A stretch of DNA of 64,000 nucleotides from Maylandia zebra. Taxonomy: Eukaryota; Chordata; Actinopteri; Cichliformes; Cichlidae. Where the stretch lies: positions 35,821,623 through 35,885,622 of the forward strand of contig NC_135172.1 in NCBI RefSeq assembly GCF_041146795.1, given 5' to 3'. Below are positions 1-12,600 of the stretch, piece after piece; the first letter of the stretch is position 1, and each line of letters opens with the position of its first letter. The notes beneath the pieces are model-generated. The model had not been told where the DNA came from. It searched no databases and worked only from the letters and a program-made list of their open reading frames with translations. A program made the translations under genes and the position numbers.

Positions 1-855
1 TAATGAATGTTACAACAAATAGCTGTCATGTCATGTGCAGCATGAACAGGTTAATAACTGTCTGCACGTGGCTGCATAAAGGAACCCCATAAAAAGCGCT
101 GCCAAGTTGCAAACAGGATTTCTGTATTTCCCACTGTTGTGGCTGCTTGCCATTCAAGGCTAGCCTGGGGCTTGTAGAGTGAAAGAGGAAGACACTTGGC
201 ATATAACAGAAATTCTGCTCAATCAAACTAATAATGAACTGATTGTTAAAGTCAGCATTGGCTTTAGTGGATTTGGTCTTTGTGTAAAAGAAACCTTTCC
301 ACATCATACAGTGGTTTCATCCCCTGCAATAGTATCACTAATCTCTGGCTGTGTTCACCACTTGTTTTAACAACTTATCTGGTATAATATTTAACTTAGA
401 CAGAAAATGACATCCCAGCTTTTAGGTGGTGCTGAGTGCCAGGCTAAGCTAATTTCGCCATCCGCTGAATCACAGGCTATAAAGATGAACATTCAAGTTA
501 ATTCAAGGGAAAAGTGAAGACATCTGGAAGCATCTTAAACCCGTATGTTTTCTACTTGCTACAAGGGAAATATTATTGTGGTTTTAAAAAGAAGTCCATG
601 CTGGTCCCTATTAGGATAAAAAAACAAAAATAGGATCATAAAGAAAGTTGTTTACTGCAGGCCTACTTCATGAGTAACACATCAAAGTATGAGCATGAAG
701 TGTCTCTTGGCTTCATAGTCAGATGTGCCCCATCCAGGCGGTAACCTACCCTTCATCATACATTAGCTAGAAGGTAGAACAGCGTTATCACGATTAGTGT
801 CTTAATCCATACAAGAAACCTTCACACAATACCTTGCATGTAACATTTAACATAA
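1..855. other. Intergenic flank, no gene seen
   Basis: No reading frame here looks like protein and no splice-supported exon was found. Base composition is ordinary A+T-leaning vertebrate intergenic DNA. It lies downstream of the 3' end of smap1, beyond a transposon insertion. Confidence 0.5.
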
Positions 856-1166
856 ACTGCAACTAGGGTTGCCAACCGTCCCTTAAAATACGGAATCGTC
901 CCGTATTTAGAAACAAAAGCACACGTCCCGTATTGAGCTAATAAGGGACGCACTTTGTCCCGTAATACAGTGAGAATCAAAAGTAGTCTATAAATGTTAA
1001 TGGAATTAACGCTTTGTTGGAAAGCATAATTCCCAGCCCCTCTCCTGCTTTGTGACCAATGAGCTGACAGCACACTTATGACAATTCGAGTATGACAATT
1101 CAGATTACCGCTCATCTCATTGGTCGATGAAAGGTCGCTTACGGAGAAAATACCGGAAGACAACAG

Positions 1167-2160
1167 ATGACCACAACAAGAAGCATGGCCAACAGGGAAA
1201 CAAACGCCGACACTGCGGTGCAAGTCTCGGACGACAGTACACCTAAAGCTGGGCAGACACTGTGCGATTTTCAGTCACGTTATTCAGCTCCTGCTCAAAC
1301 TGCACGATTGACTCGCAGGGGTTAGAAGTTTGCAGGTCACGATGCAGGGTCTCACACTATACGGCCCGATGCTCTGATGCGACCTGAGTGCTCACCCTGT
1401 GCCTCCATAACATGAAGGTTATAACAGAAAATCTGTCGCTCTCTCTCTCTGTCTTTCACTCACACAGACACACCACCACCATCAACTTTGCTAAATTGCT
1501 AATAAAAAAACATGATCAGGCAGCTGTGAATGAGCAGCAGTGTAGATCCAACTATTTTCACGGTTGTTGTGGTCGTGATAATTTTGTGATGCCACATCGA
1601 AAAGGCTCGGATGAGCTTTCCAAAGTTCTACAAGTTGTGCCTCCATCACTTGTGTCCAGATCACACGCTGCACTGCCGTGCTGCGCCGTCTTTTTCACCG
1701 ACGTTTACGTGTTTGCGCGTGAGCAGTGTGAGCGGCTCACGAGCGATTGATGATCGGGAGCTGCTCGAGGTGTTAATCGCTTCTCGTTACCCCACGTATA
1801 CTACACGATGCACGATGAAGGCCAAAATCGGGCCGATCACCAAATCGGTCGCACGACTCAAAAATCGGCTCAAAATGGGCCAAAAATCGCACAGTGTAAG
1901 CCCAGCGTTAGAGCAGCAATGTTTGTTCGCTCAGAGAAAGAAAAATAGGCTGCAAAAGTACTGGGAGGAATGGGAAAAGGGAAACACCTGGCTGGGAAAA
2001 TACACCATAACACCTTTAAAGCGCACTGCACTGTGTGCCGGCGCACTTTTTCCATAGGCATGCTTCTAGTGGTGGGCACATGAAGAACATGAGGGGCGTG
2101 AAAGCTCGGGGAACCCTTAACCAATTTCTTGTCCACCAGGCCAAGGCAGAAGCAGATATG
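1167..2160 (+). pseudogene. Broken BED-finger-like coding remnant of the hAT element
   Basis: An open stretch starts with ATG at 1167 and runs to about 1246, where a nested element interrupts it. Beyond the insertion (1911 onward) another open stretch reads into a KYWEEWEKGNTWLGK-like segment. A change of frame then gives a Cys-X2-Cys segment (HCTVCRRTFSIG) around 2020-2060, like the first half of a BED-type zinc finger. Stops follow. Three disruptions (nested insertion, frameshift, stops) make it a pseudogene. The protein family is a tentative reading from the Cys-X2-Cys pattern and the hAT context. Confidence 0.5.
1247..1907. mobile_element. Nested short DNA transposon (PIF/Harbinger-like) inside the hAT copy
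   Basis: The ends are inverted repeats. After the first base, GCTGGGC, a two-base mismatch, then ACACTGTGCGATTTT is shared between the left end (1247 on) and the reverse complement of the right end (ending 1907). The immediate flanks are TAA (1244-1246) and TTA (1908-1910), close to the 3-bp TWA duplication of PIF/Harbinger elements but not identical. At 661 bp with no recognisable transposase it is a non-autonomous copy. The superfamily is inferred from the flank type and could be wrong. Confidence 0.6.
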
Positions 2161-2861
2161 GTATGTAAACACTGGTTTGTTGTTTAAACCCTCTGGTTAA
2201 GGTTAATATGGGCATGTGCAGTGAATATCAGCGCTATGTGGCCAGAAGTGTGATAATATAACTTATTTTGTGTAATAAACAACTGCAAGGATAGATGATT
2301 ACAACAAATAGATCACTAATACATAAAAGTAATACATAGATGAATAATGATGATGAGTTATGATGCGTAATCATGGGAACAAGTGGGTTTACAAACCTGA
2401 TTAGCTTTAGAAAAGCTGAAATAATACCTCAACTGAAGCCAGTTGTACTAAATGCACTAAATGTGCACAGTTACAAGAATGATTTTGTTCTATTGTTTTC
2501 TATTAATTTATATAATTTTAAGTTAAGCAGGACAGAGTTCTTTTAAAGAAAGATTTACTTATATCCTCAAAAGCTAAGCATGACAGGCTTCTGTTTAAGA
2601 AAGAGACCTGTTTTACTGTGTTAATGTTGTCATTTTGAGTTAAAAATAAACGGCTAAATGATCATTTGTTTCCCATATGGTCATATCACAAAGAATATGC
2701 ATCTGCTTAAATCAAATTCAAGTCAAATGGTTAAAAAATAATTTCACACACAAAAAAAAGAGCTACCACACTGGGAAGGGTGAAGACAACTGGGTTGCCC
2801 GGCCCTGGCCACGAGGTGTCCCTTATTTATTTTTCAGGGAGTTGGCAACCCTAACTGCAAC

Positions 2862-5800
2862 AGTAACCTTTAGTTGTAGTCATACTTTTTTTTTAATAAC
2901 AGCTTATCTATTGGCACAGTTTTGAATTTCCACAGTCAACAGCAATTCATCACACTGGACAAAACACTTTGCTTTCTTCCTGACTGGGCAGGCTAGCAGT
3001 TTCCAGTCTTTGTGCTTAGCTAAGTTAGCTGGCTGCTAGCAGGCATTTAGCACAGACGTAGTACAGAAGCTTTACTGCACCTTTCAAAACTACTTCTTGA
3101 CCCAATTGATAACAAGATTATACTAAGAAAGCAGAGTTTATTCAACACTTCACTAGGCCTGCTGTATATCAATGTGGAATTTAACTAAAGTACATTAACC
3201 TTTCCTATCAGAAAAATGTTTAGTTAAGTATTAAAGATGTCTGAAACAGCCTGATGTACTTATTGGCAGCACTGTTAATGGTTCAGGGTCAAAAAGTCCA
3301 TTAAGGGGCTGGTGAAAGCCGGAACATTCTTCACTCGGATGGCGGACTCTATTCTGGAGCATTGTACAGTTTGCCATACAAGCTGAGAGGAATGCCTAAC
3401 CTCTTTGCTAAAGGTCTCAAACACTTCATGGCATCAGACCTTACTGTGAAAGTTTTCAAACTGGGTTGGAGTTGCAGCAGGGCGCAGAAACAGTTGAGAG
3501 ATAGAGTGGAACAAGGCCAAACAAATTCAAGGGGCTTTCAAGCCCTGCCAAGCATGAGCTGCATGTTATTTTTCAAGCCTCTGTAAGTGTTTTGATCATC
3601 CTGTGCAAGCAGAGTATTCGCTTTCAGCACATTCTCACCACTGAACACCTTTCAGGGACACATATCCTTCCGACTTAACTGAATGGTGGCTGTTTAACAG
3701 GTAGAGCTGGTTTGATAAGCCACAGCGTGAAGACCAGTATGCATCTATTTAGGCAAGGCTGTGCTTACAATAATGTTTACTACTATGAAAGAGGGAGCTT
3801 ATCCCAAAGAATAGCTTTGATCCTGTAGCATTTTTCTCCAATGACTGTAAAACTGATTTTTCAAACCACATCCATTTTTAAAAGTTTCCCATAAGCTGGG
3901 TGGATGTGTAGAGGAACACATCCTAGCATGCAATAGGTGGAGAAACAAAAGACATGTCTTGTGTACTGAAAAGAACACAATTAAAATACCATTTAACAAA
4001 CACAAAACTCGGAATAACTACCGGATGAAAAAGACAAAAACCACTTGATCAAAACTACTCTGAGGCAGACTGAAGCATATTTTCCCTACTGGCTGTAAAC
4101 ACATAGTCTGACTATGATTTTCCAGCTCCTGCAAGGCCCACAAATTAACTTCAACAAAAGAGCATTCACTGCACCAGCTATATAAAAAACTTTATATACT
4201 GTATGTAATACTGCACAAGCAATGTTAGGAAGGGAGAAAACTCAGCAAGTTACCAAGTAAATAAAATCAAATACGTAAATACACATTACACCATGAGCGT
4301 ATATCCGCAGAATAGTAAGCACATAGCTTATCAGTAAGACAGGAGATTTGGGGCAAAGACTTATCATATAACTTGGCCTTCTATTACAAAGATTAATGTT
4401 ACACTGCCACCAGGTGCTTGTTACCGCCACACTTTGGTAAGTAAGAAGTTGCTTCTTTACTGAGAGACTTGCTCTCATGCACCTAACTTAAACTTTATAA
4501 CAGTAATACAGTGAGCATGGCATAGTCACATCTACATTGTGTTGCTGAAATGAATATCCATCAAAGTTCAGGAGACAAGCTCTAACTTGACTTACTTGAA
4601 GATGCTTTGTGTTGGTTTAGATTCATTGTGCTGCTATACAGAGCTCTATTGTTAAATAAAAGCCTCTAGCTCAAGTGAAGGGCTACAATGCGTTGGCATT
4701 ACTAGCAGTGCACAGAGAACAAGTTACTGAAATAATGTAACCACAGTCCAGCGAACCTCTTCCACTCTGCTCTACAAGAGGAGGAGTGACTCACAGCAGA
4801 AAAACGCCTTTGGTTCACAGCCCACAGGGACTCTCGGTCCGCACTATGGTGCAGTGTAGTTTGGGTCTTAAATCCCATTTTTTTAAAGTCGCTGTGAAAT
4901 ACTTCTGTCCAGCTAAAACTTTCCACTGTCTCAACACTGTCATCTAGAGGACAGCAGCAACATACTCTTTTAGAGAGCTGTGCTGTGCTAAATGTCAGAT
5001 ACTCTCAATGTTGGGAATTAGAATAGCAACCAGAGGCTACATGTCTCTACCAAGCAGTAAAATTCGAGTTAACTCGTGTGTAGGTAGGTAGTATCATGAC
5101 TTCAAATGTAAAATATGGTAAATTCCTTCTATCCTATTCCCAATTTCAGGTTCTGGATAATGTTACGAAAGATGTTTTTGCAGAGCAATGTGATGTCAAG
5201 CTGTGATACATGACCTTTTGGATATAATTAGTTCATCCAATTAGATATTTGTGGGATATTTTGTCATGGTTTTGAAATATTGAATTATGGTTATTAAAAA
5301 TTAGAATCAAGACACAGTGACCATGAGTTCAAGTGACTCGTGGTCATAGCAACTCATGAGAAAACTGATTGTGCCAAGTTTGACTATTCAATAAGTATTG
5401 CTTCAGTAAGAAGATGGAAGTGTACATTACTGGTTCTGAATTATAACCACCTCACGTGGGGATGTTCTTGGTTTGCAAAGTACCCACCGTCTATTTTTCA
5501 TTCCATCTTGATGATAAAAATGTGTATTTCACAGCGACAATGTTCTCTTCCCGTATGACTCTTCCGCTTGAAGGGGTGGCTCTGGGTGTGGTTCAGTTGG
5601 TCTCAGGAATAGTTTGCATGTAATCAGTAACCCCACCCAAGTGTGAAAAACCAACGCTTTTTGAACAACTGCCTCCATGAAAACAATTCATAAATGTAAC
5701 CTGTGTCCTAAAATTGTAAGGACTAAGTAACAAAAACACATCAAATCAGGAACTTCAGTTTAGTTCATGATTTTATGAACTTTGGGCCTGAATGCTTGTC

Positions 5801-6109
5801 CCAGGATCGAGAAGCACAATAGGAATGCAGACTAGTGGATTTGTGAAGAGGGAGTCTCGTGCTTCATCTATGTACAAGGCCAAAGTGCTTTGTGTGAGTC
5901 CGCTAACAAGAATGCATCCAGGGTACATGTTGTGAAGATTATTAAGTTCACTGTGTTTATTTTTAGGGCCACAGCAGAACTAGATCGAATGTTAGACAAA
6001 TGAGAGAAATAAAAGTGGGTGTGTCCCTGCAACAATTACATTTCACCAATTTGAGACATAAAAAAAACCTTTGACATCTGTTTTACAGAACACACGTAAA
6101 AGGAAATTA
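2862..6109. other. Intergenic region downstream of smap1, no gene seen
   Basis: About 3.2 kb with no supported exon. Short open frames here have no protein-like composition. The right part probably lies near or within the end of the smap1 transcript, because several TTTATT (minus-strand AATAAA) hexamers occur around 5950-6115. Confidence 0.45.
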
Positions 6110-6115
6110 TTTATT
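6110..6115 (-). terminator. Candidate poly(A) signal of smap1
   Basis: TTTATT on the plus strand gives AATAAA on the minus strand, about 520 bp beyond the smap1 stop codon. It is the nearest canonical hexamer I noticed downstream of the gene. The real cleavage site cannot be told from sequence alone. Confidence 0.4.
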
Positions 6116-6631
6116 ATCACTTTAATTTTATAGGGGAACCACCAAGTACTTTAAAAGAAGGTTATACAGCGCTGTACATCTGGGAGCAGTGTCAACTGAC
6201 CTCATAGTCATACCCTTCTCCCTTTAAATACTATTCATTTAAATGTTCTATAATCTTATAATGATACAGTGATACAATAAAAGCTTGTTTAACTGGTCCT
6301 GCAGCTTTTCTGATATGTCGATGTTGATGATGGGACTGTTGTTTTCTTGTCATTTTTTCCAAAAAAGGAAAATAAAAGTTATGATCAAAAACCATACGAC
6401 AGGCAGAAACTGCCAGGCTGTAATCCTGTATGACTCCCAATTCACTCACACAATAGAGAGAAAGAGAGACAGAAAAGGGAGAAGGAGAGAAAAAAAAAAA
6501 AAGAGATACAATTTTCATGTTCTGAAGGCTGGTCTGTGATCGAAATGGGCATCAGTTCATAGTGAGGTACGGAGAAGCACATCCTGCAACCTCGACTTTT
6601 ACTCTGCCCAACCACCGACCCGCATGAAGGC

Positions 6632-9600
6632 TCACTTCCATAGCTGTGTGCTCAGAGTCTGGCCAGAACCAGTGGGAGCCCACCCGCCCATAGCTGACGG
6701 AGGTTGACCAAAGGCCATCTGACCACCCGCACCATTCAGAGTCAGCCCTGACATCTGCTGGTTCACCTGGGGATGTTACAGAGGTTAGTGTGAGTAACAC
6801 TAGAGCAGGATCACCTACATCTGACTTATTACCACACCTTGCCTGGATTAGAAATAATCACTGAAGATTAACTGGGACAACATTATACTACTACCCATCC
6901 ACCCGCTAGTAGTTCATTACTGAAGTTCTGACTGTGTCCCAATTCCACCCTGCGTGCTAACTGTAATAAAACTCTAAATAATGTAATGTTTTATGCTAAT
7001 AATAGATTAGTCTTTACAGCTGTGAGCAGCTCCTACAATTTCTGCGTACACTGCATTATGGGAAATAATTGTGTACAGACAGCATGCAATTTTTATAGCA
7101 TGTGTACAGATTGCTTTAAGTTCATCTTCAATTTGAGTGTCCACACTTACAATTAAACTACTTACAGTATATATTAGGGATTTAGTGCATAGTTACAAAT
7201 CTGCTGCATGCTTGTGCTGCCATCTAGTGAATACTGGATGCTCCATCTCTACAAAGTGTACAGTAGAGGGCTTCATTGTAATTGCAATGCACCAACTCTT
7301 CTGGGTGTGGTCACATTTGAGAAAAAAAAGTCTCCTGTGACTGTGACATACTTGAAACCAGTAGCACAAGTCTTAACATGAGGTCTCTTGTTAAATAACC
7401 TCACACAATGCTGCAGTACAGCGAAGCTATTTCCTTACCTGACCCATGTTCCACTGAGCCTGCTGGCCAGGCTGGATGGCATACATGCCCTGAGCAGGCA
7501 TCATGCCTGTAGGCATTGCACCACCCTGTGGTCCCATCATTCTGGGGGCCATGCCCATCATACCGGTGGCTTGCGCGTTCCCCATGAAGCCATTAGGCAT
7601 CGTCATCCCAACCATCATTCCTGGACTGGGCCCCATCATGGGTGCACCGCTCTGAGCCATCATGGCACCCATGACAGTAGTGGGTGGCATGGCTGTACCC
7701 ATACCAGGGAAGGCCTGGTAACCAGCTGCTGCCTGGACAGGAAACTGCATCTGAGAGGGGCCCATGAACATGCCAGCTGAGAGGAGGCAAGAACATAAAA
7801 AAAACAAGTTAGTTTTTGAGGTATGGGTCTGTTTTGAAAACTTGCTTGTGTGTTTTAAGGAGTCTGTTAGTTAAGCAGGAAAATAAGTCAGCAAAGCTCT
7901 GTGAGACTGAGCTGCAAAATACAGGTATCTACTTGTTCCTTGTGGATCATGTGATGTCACCACATTTGCATTACTTTAACAAGCAAAGTATTAGTCAAGG
8001 GCAGTGGTTCCCAAAGTGTGGGCTGTGGCCCTCTGGTGTGTTGCTAAGGTACTGCAGGGAAAAGGAGGCAGTTTACAAAAAAATAAGAACCAGTTTATTT
8101 TCAACTCAGTGGATCAATGACCTTAAAATACTGCATTGCATTTAAATAACAAATAAGAATCCAGGGTTTCTGCATCTTCTAGCTCATCAATGGCAGGGAA
8201 AGAATTGCATCTATTAGGTGACAAAACGAAAGCTGTCAATGTAGACTAATTAATCCAATAAAAACTAAAAGGACTCATAGGTCAAAAAGAGTTGTGGTTA
8301 AAGTTTTAAGCATGACTGTTTCTACATAAAATAGATTTTTCTTCGTAACAGGGTTGAATTTACAATATGGCACTGGTGTTATTTCAGTTTGTGTGTAAAT
8401 CCTTACCGGTGGGGGGCTGCTGGGACATGCTGTTAGTCCCATACAGAGACAAGATGGAGTCCTTGGACAGGGGCTTCTTGGCTGCGTCATCAGCTTTAGT
8501 GGTGCTACTGCTCTCACTAAACAGGTCGAGGTCTCCCTGTAATGACCCTGAGTTGGCTACTCCTCCTGACACTCCAGGTGCTGGAGCTTGTGTCGGAGTG
8601 CTTGCCGAGTTATTGGAGCTCACCTGGAGGCAGGAAAGAGATTGAGATGTTTAGAAGATTTAAAGTCCGATGACAAAAAAAGCACCCATTTTTGTGACAA
8701 ATCTATGGCTCACACGGTTTTATTGTGTGCTGTACAAACGCAACTAAACAAAATTTACAAATTAGCAGACAACTACCATTAACAAACAGCAGTAGATCCT
8801 TCAATAACAGTACTGTTTGGGCGGTCTTGTTGGGGGGCCTCTTTTAGCTATGTATAAATGTAGATCATAAATACAAAATGGGCCTATTCTGCATGATTAC
8901 TCTGATTCAGCTGTGATCTATTAGTGAGATGTTAGTAGCCGACAGAGATAGGCTTTATCTCTATAATATAGGTAATAAAAGAGAATTATTGATTAAATTG
9001 ACTAAGTATTAATATATTTAAATTTTATACCTAACTGATAAATTCTTTGATTAATCAAAATTAATGAATGCAGTGATAATAAAAGTAAACACTGCATTAA
9101 GCCCCATTTCAATGTTAAGTCAAGAGTGCCTGATTTACTGCATTCATATTCTGAAGTGTGTTTCTGCCTCTCTTTCATTTAAACTCACTGTCTCTCAGCA
9201 CTGGTGATACTGTCATGCGGGCTATTGACGCTGATGGTTATCATTTGCCTTTTTATTTTTTACTGCACATTTAATTTCAATTTTACAACCAGGCAACAGT
9301 GACTGTTAAGCCCTGCTGAGCAATAATCGGAATTTGGATTTAAATCTGAACTGGGAAATGCTTTCTCAATTTTACCTGAGAAAACTGAGCTGTGGATGTG
9401 GATGAGGGCAGGGGATTGGAGACCATGGGGCCGAATATATCCAGGTCATTATTCTGGCTTGTGCTTGTGCTACCGTTGTTAGCTGATGCAGCTGCTGGTG
9501 CGTCTGTGACAGAAAGAAGGAAAAATTTGTTTTACAGGTGGAACTTAAAAAAAATACATCAGGAAATAATAGTTCCCACTACCCACTGACCATTTCCTGA

Positions 9601-12600
9601 TTGTGGTCTGCATTAATTAAAAGATCTTTATTTAAAGTTCAGGAATATAATCCTTATAGAACAGGCTAATTGACATAGAAAGGGTGTTAAAAGTGAACAG
9701 AACTGCTTTCATAAAATGTTTTCTTTTCTTTTTTAAATATTCAACTGTAAAAACCTCCCACAGCTACAAAGCTGCCCACGCAGTGAGAACAACAGCTAGC
9801 GCAATAAAAAATTAATCAGCTTAGCCCATTTAGCTCACTAGCCACAGAAGAAAAATAACAGTAAACATGATATCCAAATAATGCAAGCAACCCTTAAGCC
9901 AGTCAAAAACACAACAGCATCTTCTTTTAACTGTAAATAAAGGAAGCCTCTTTAATAAAATGAATTATTCCTATGAACCAAAAACCGATCATAGCTATAA
10001 TGCTGAAAAAAATAAAGTACAGAAATTTAAAAGCAAGAACTAATGTGAAGATATCACAATTTGATGACAAAGGCGCACACTGTTCAAACAAAACAGCTGA
10101 ACATTAAGACAGAAAAATATACATAACTTCCATTTCCATTCACATCAGAGTTCCTCTTGGCTCAGAACGAGCTTTTGGGGAGTGACTATTTATGCAAACA
10201 GAGCTTGTCCTCATACTGTAAAGGAAACATGTTTGTGTTTATGCATTCTCCTTTATTTCTGACCATTTGAGAAATCAAAGTTGTCAAAAATGCATTAATA
10301 AATGAAAAAAAATTCTACAAAAGAAAAAAAAAAGTGCCTTAGTTAATAACGCTTTGGAAGAAGTTGCTAAAATCTATCCATGCCAGAAAACCTTGCATGT
10401 ACTAAAAGACCTACTTTAAGTGATCTAGCAATCAAGCCAAAAGAAAACCTATACTTGGTGCAAGGATGGCAGAGATATCTATGTTGTGCAATCCAGTGTT
10501 GCCCCTTCTTCTTTCTTTCCTGCTACACTTACTTAATACTGATCCAACAAAAGTTATACTCTAGATAAACATCAGGATTTAAAGTAGAAACAAGAAGTTA
10601 CATGTCTACTGCAGCAGCTGAAGCACTTCCTCTTTTCAACTCAAAAACCTTGCAGTGGTTTTTTAAATTGAAAGCAACAGAAATAATATCACAGCCACAA
10701 GTAACAGCAGCGTGTTGAAAAGACGTCAGCGCAATGTTGATACAGACAGCGGAGAAGACCAAATGGTGTTGCTATCTATCATTTACAAGTGAGATGGTTT
10801 AGTTGCTGTGTTACAGATATGCTGATAGTTGACGCAACCAAACCCTTTAAATATGGTACTTTCTCTCTCCTCCATTGTTTGGTAAACACATGCAGAGCCA
10901 CATGTTTGAAACGAGAAGATAGCACAGCTAAGGGTGGAGACAATCTTTAACGCTGAACCAAAGAGTAAACAATCTCAGGTAACACCACAGCATCAAGATG
11001 CAGAGCTGAGCAAAGTGTAGAGGTAATCACCATCACATAAACAGTGATTTTACAGTGTAAATTACAGTGTATTTTGATTGCTAGATGTCATGTACTACAT
11101 CCAGATATCACCTTGGAAACTTATCTATACTTAAAAATAAAAACAAATAAACTCAGACATATTAATTATCCTAATTCTGTACACAATATATTAGTCAGAA
11201 CTTTCCCACAGCACATTCTACTCTCACTAAATCCCCCAATAAGGATGTCCTCTGGCGGTGGTGCTAAACTTGAATCATTTTCACACTCACCAAGGCCTAG
11301 TAGGTTCACAGAGGGTTCTGCAGTCTTAGCAGGGCTGATTTTGGGAACTGGCTTGGACTCTTCACTCTTTAAAAAAAATGAAAGGGTTGTAAAATTCAAA
11401 AGCAGAACAAACTTAGTGTGGATAAGAAAACAATGCTAAAGGGCATATTGAGACAGGTTTATTATTACTGGAATACATGCGAGACTTACCTTGGTGTAAG
11501 ATGACACCTTGCTTCCTCTGTCGGGCTCCCTTTCTTTCTTACCATCTTTTGGCTGATAAAAAAAGAATAAAAGAAAGAAGAATGAGTGAGTACAAAACAT
11601 TATGAAGATCTAGATCAGAATCGGAATACTTTATTATTAACTAAGGAAATTATGTGGGTTACATTTGCTCCAAGAACAGACTAAACTTAGAAAATAGTAC
11701 AATAAATGAATAATTTCATGAAATGTTTAGTTGATACATACACTGGTGCCATTGGTCACATTCTTGCTGTAGTATTTCTTCTTCTCATATTTATCCCTGA
11801 TGAAGAATTCCACTGCTCTGAGGTCAGGGTTAAGAGAAAAATGTAACTCCAAGAAAAGGCAAAAAACGGTTAAACATATGCTGCATGGCACTTTTTTGTT
11901 ACATTTGTGGATTTACTCTAAGCGAAGGATACTGGTCTGTTTGAGGTCTTCTAAAGCTATCTGGAAGGTTGGCCTCATAAAGCCGCCTGGCCTTGGTATT
12001 ACCCATGTCCTGTATACTCTGAAGAGAAGACAAAGATGTAAACAAAATGGATAATGTTAGGATACAGTGTTTCATTGGGGCAATCAATTGACTAAACACA
12101 TGATAAGTTCGCTCATAACAAATATGGCACAACAGATAAAAATGGGTGTACAATACCTTATGTGGCACTTTTCAGATATGAGAAAATAGCCCCCAGGTGA
12201 TAAGCCAACTTATGCAGTTTGACTGAATAGTTTATATTGTTAAGGTTAAAAATACTGCAATCAGTTTTGGTTTTAGTCATTGACTGAGGTTTGACACCAA
12301 TATTTCTTCAATATTCCTGGCAATTAAGTATTTAACAACACAAGCCTGGATATTTTGAAGCTGTCATTAAAATGTCAACTAGTTGTTAGTATGACAGCAA
12401 GTTCACTTGTACAGTAATTTGCAGTTTAAAAAGTGGTTATTAAAGTAAATTCTAAATGACATAAATGAAGGGTATTGATAGTCCTGATGACAGTGCAAAA
12501 TGAAAATTAAAGCTTGACCCACATTACGGACAAGAAATTATGTCTTTAGCCACTGAACAGAATTTCCTGTTTTTGTGTCTGGCCAAGTTTCCTGAAGTGC

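Larger units (their letters stand above)
864..2853. mobile_element. hAT-superfamily DNA transposon copy with perfect 8-bp TSD
   Basis: The terminal inverted repeat TAGGGTTGCCAAC at 864-876 is matched exactly in reverse complement at 2841-2853. Directly outside, the 8-bp sequence ACTGCAAC occurs at 856-863 and again at 2854-2861. An 8-bp target duplication plus short TIRs is the hallmark of hAT elements. The outer 100 bp at the left end is rich in repeats of the type GTCCCGTATT. Inside are broken coding pieces and a second element inserted at 1247-1907. The copy is therefore non-autonomous, but its intact ends and duplication suggest it is not very old. Family assignment is inference from TIR and TSD structure. 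Confidence 0.85.

Noticed and set aside
7388..7796. His-rich plus-strand and alternative minus-strand frames
   Set aside because: They overlap smap1 exon 9 (Met/Gly-rich), whose frame joins both neighbouring exons in phase.
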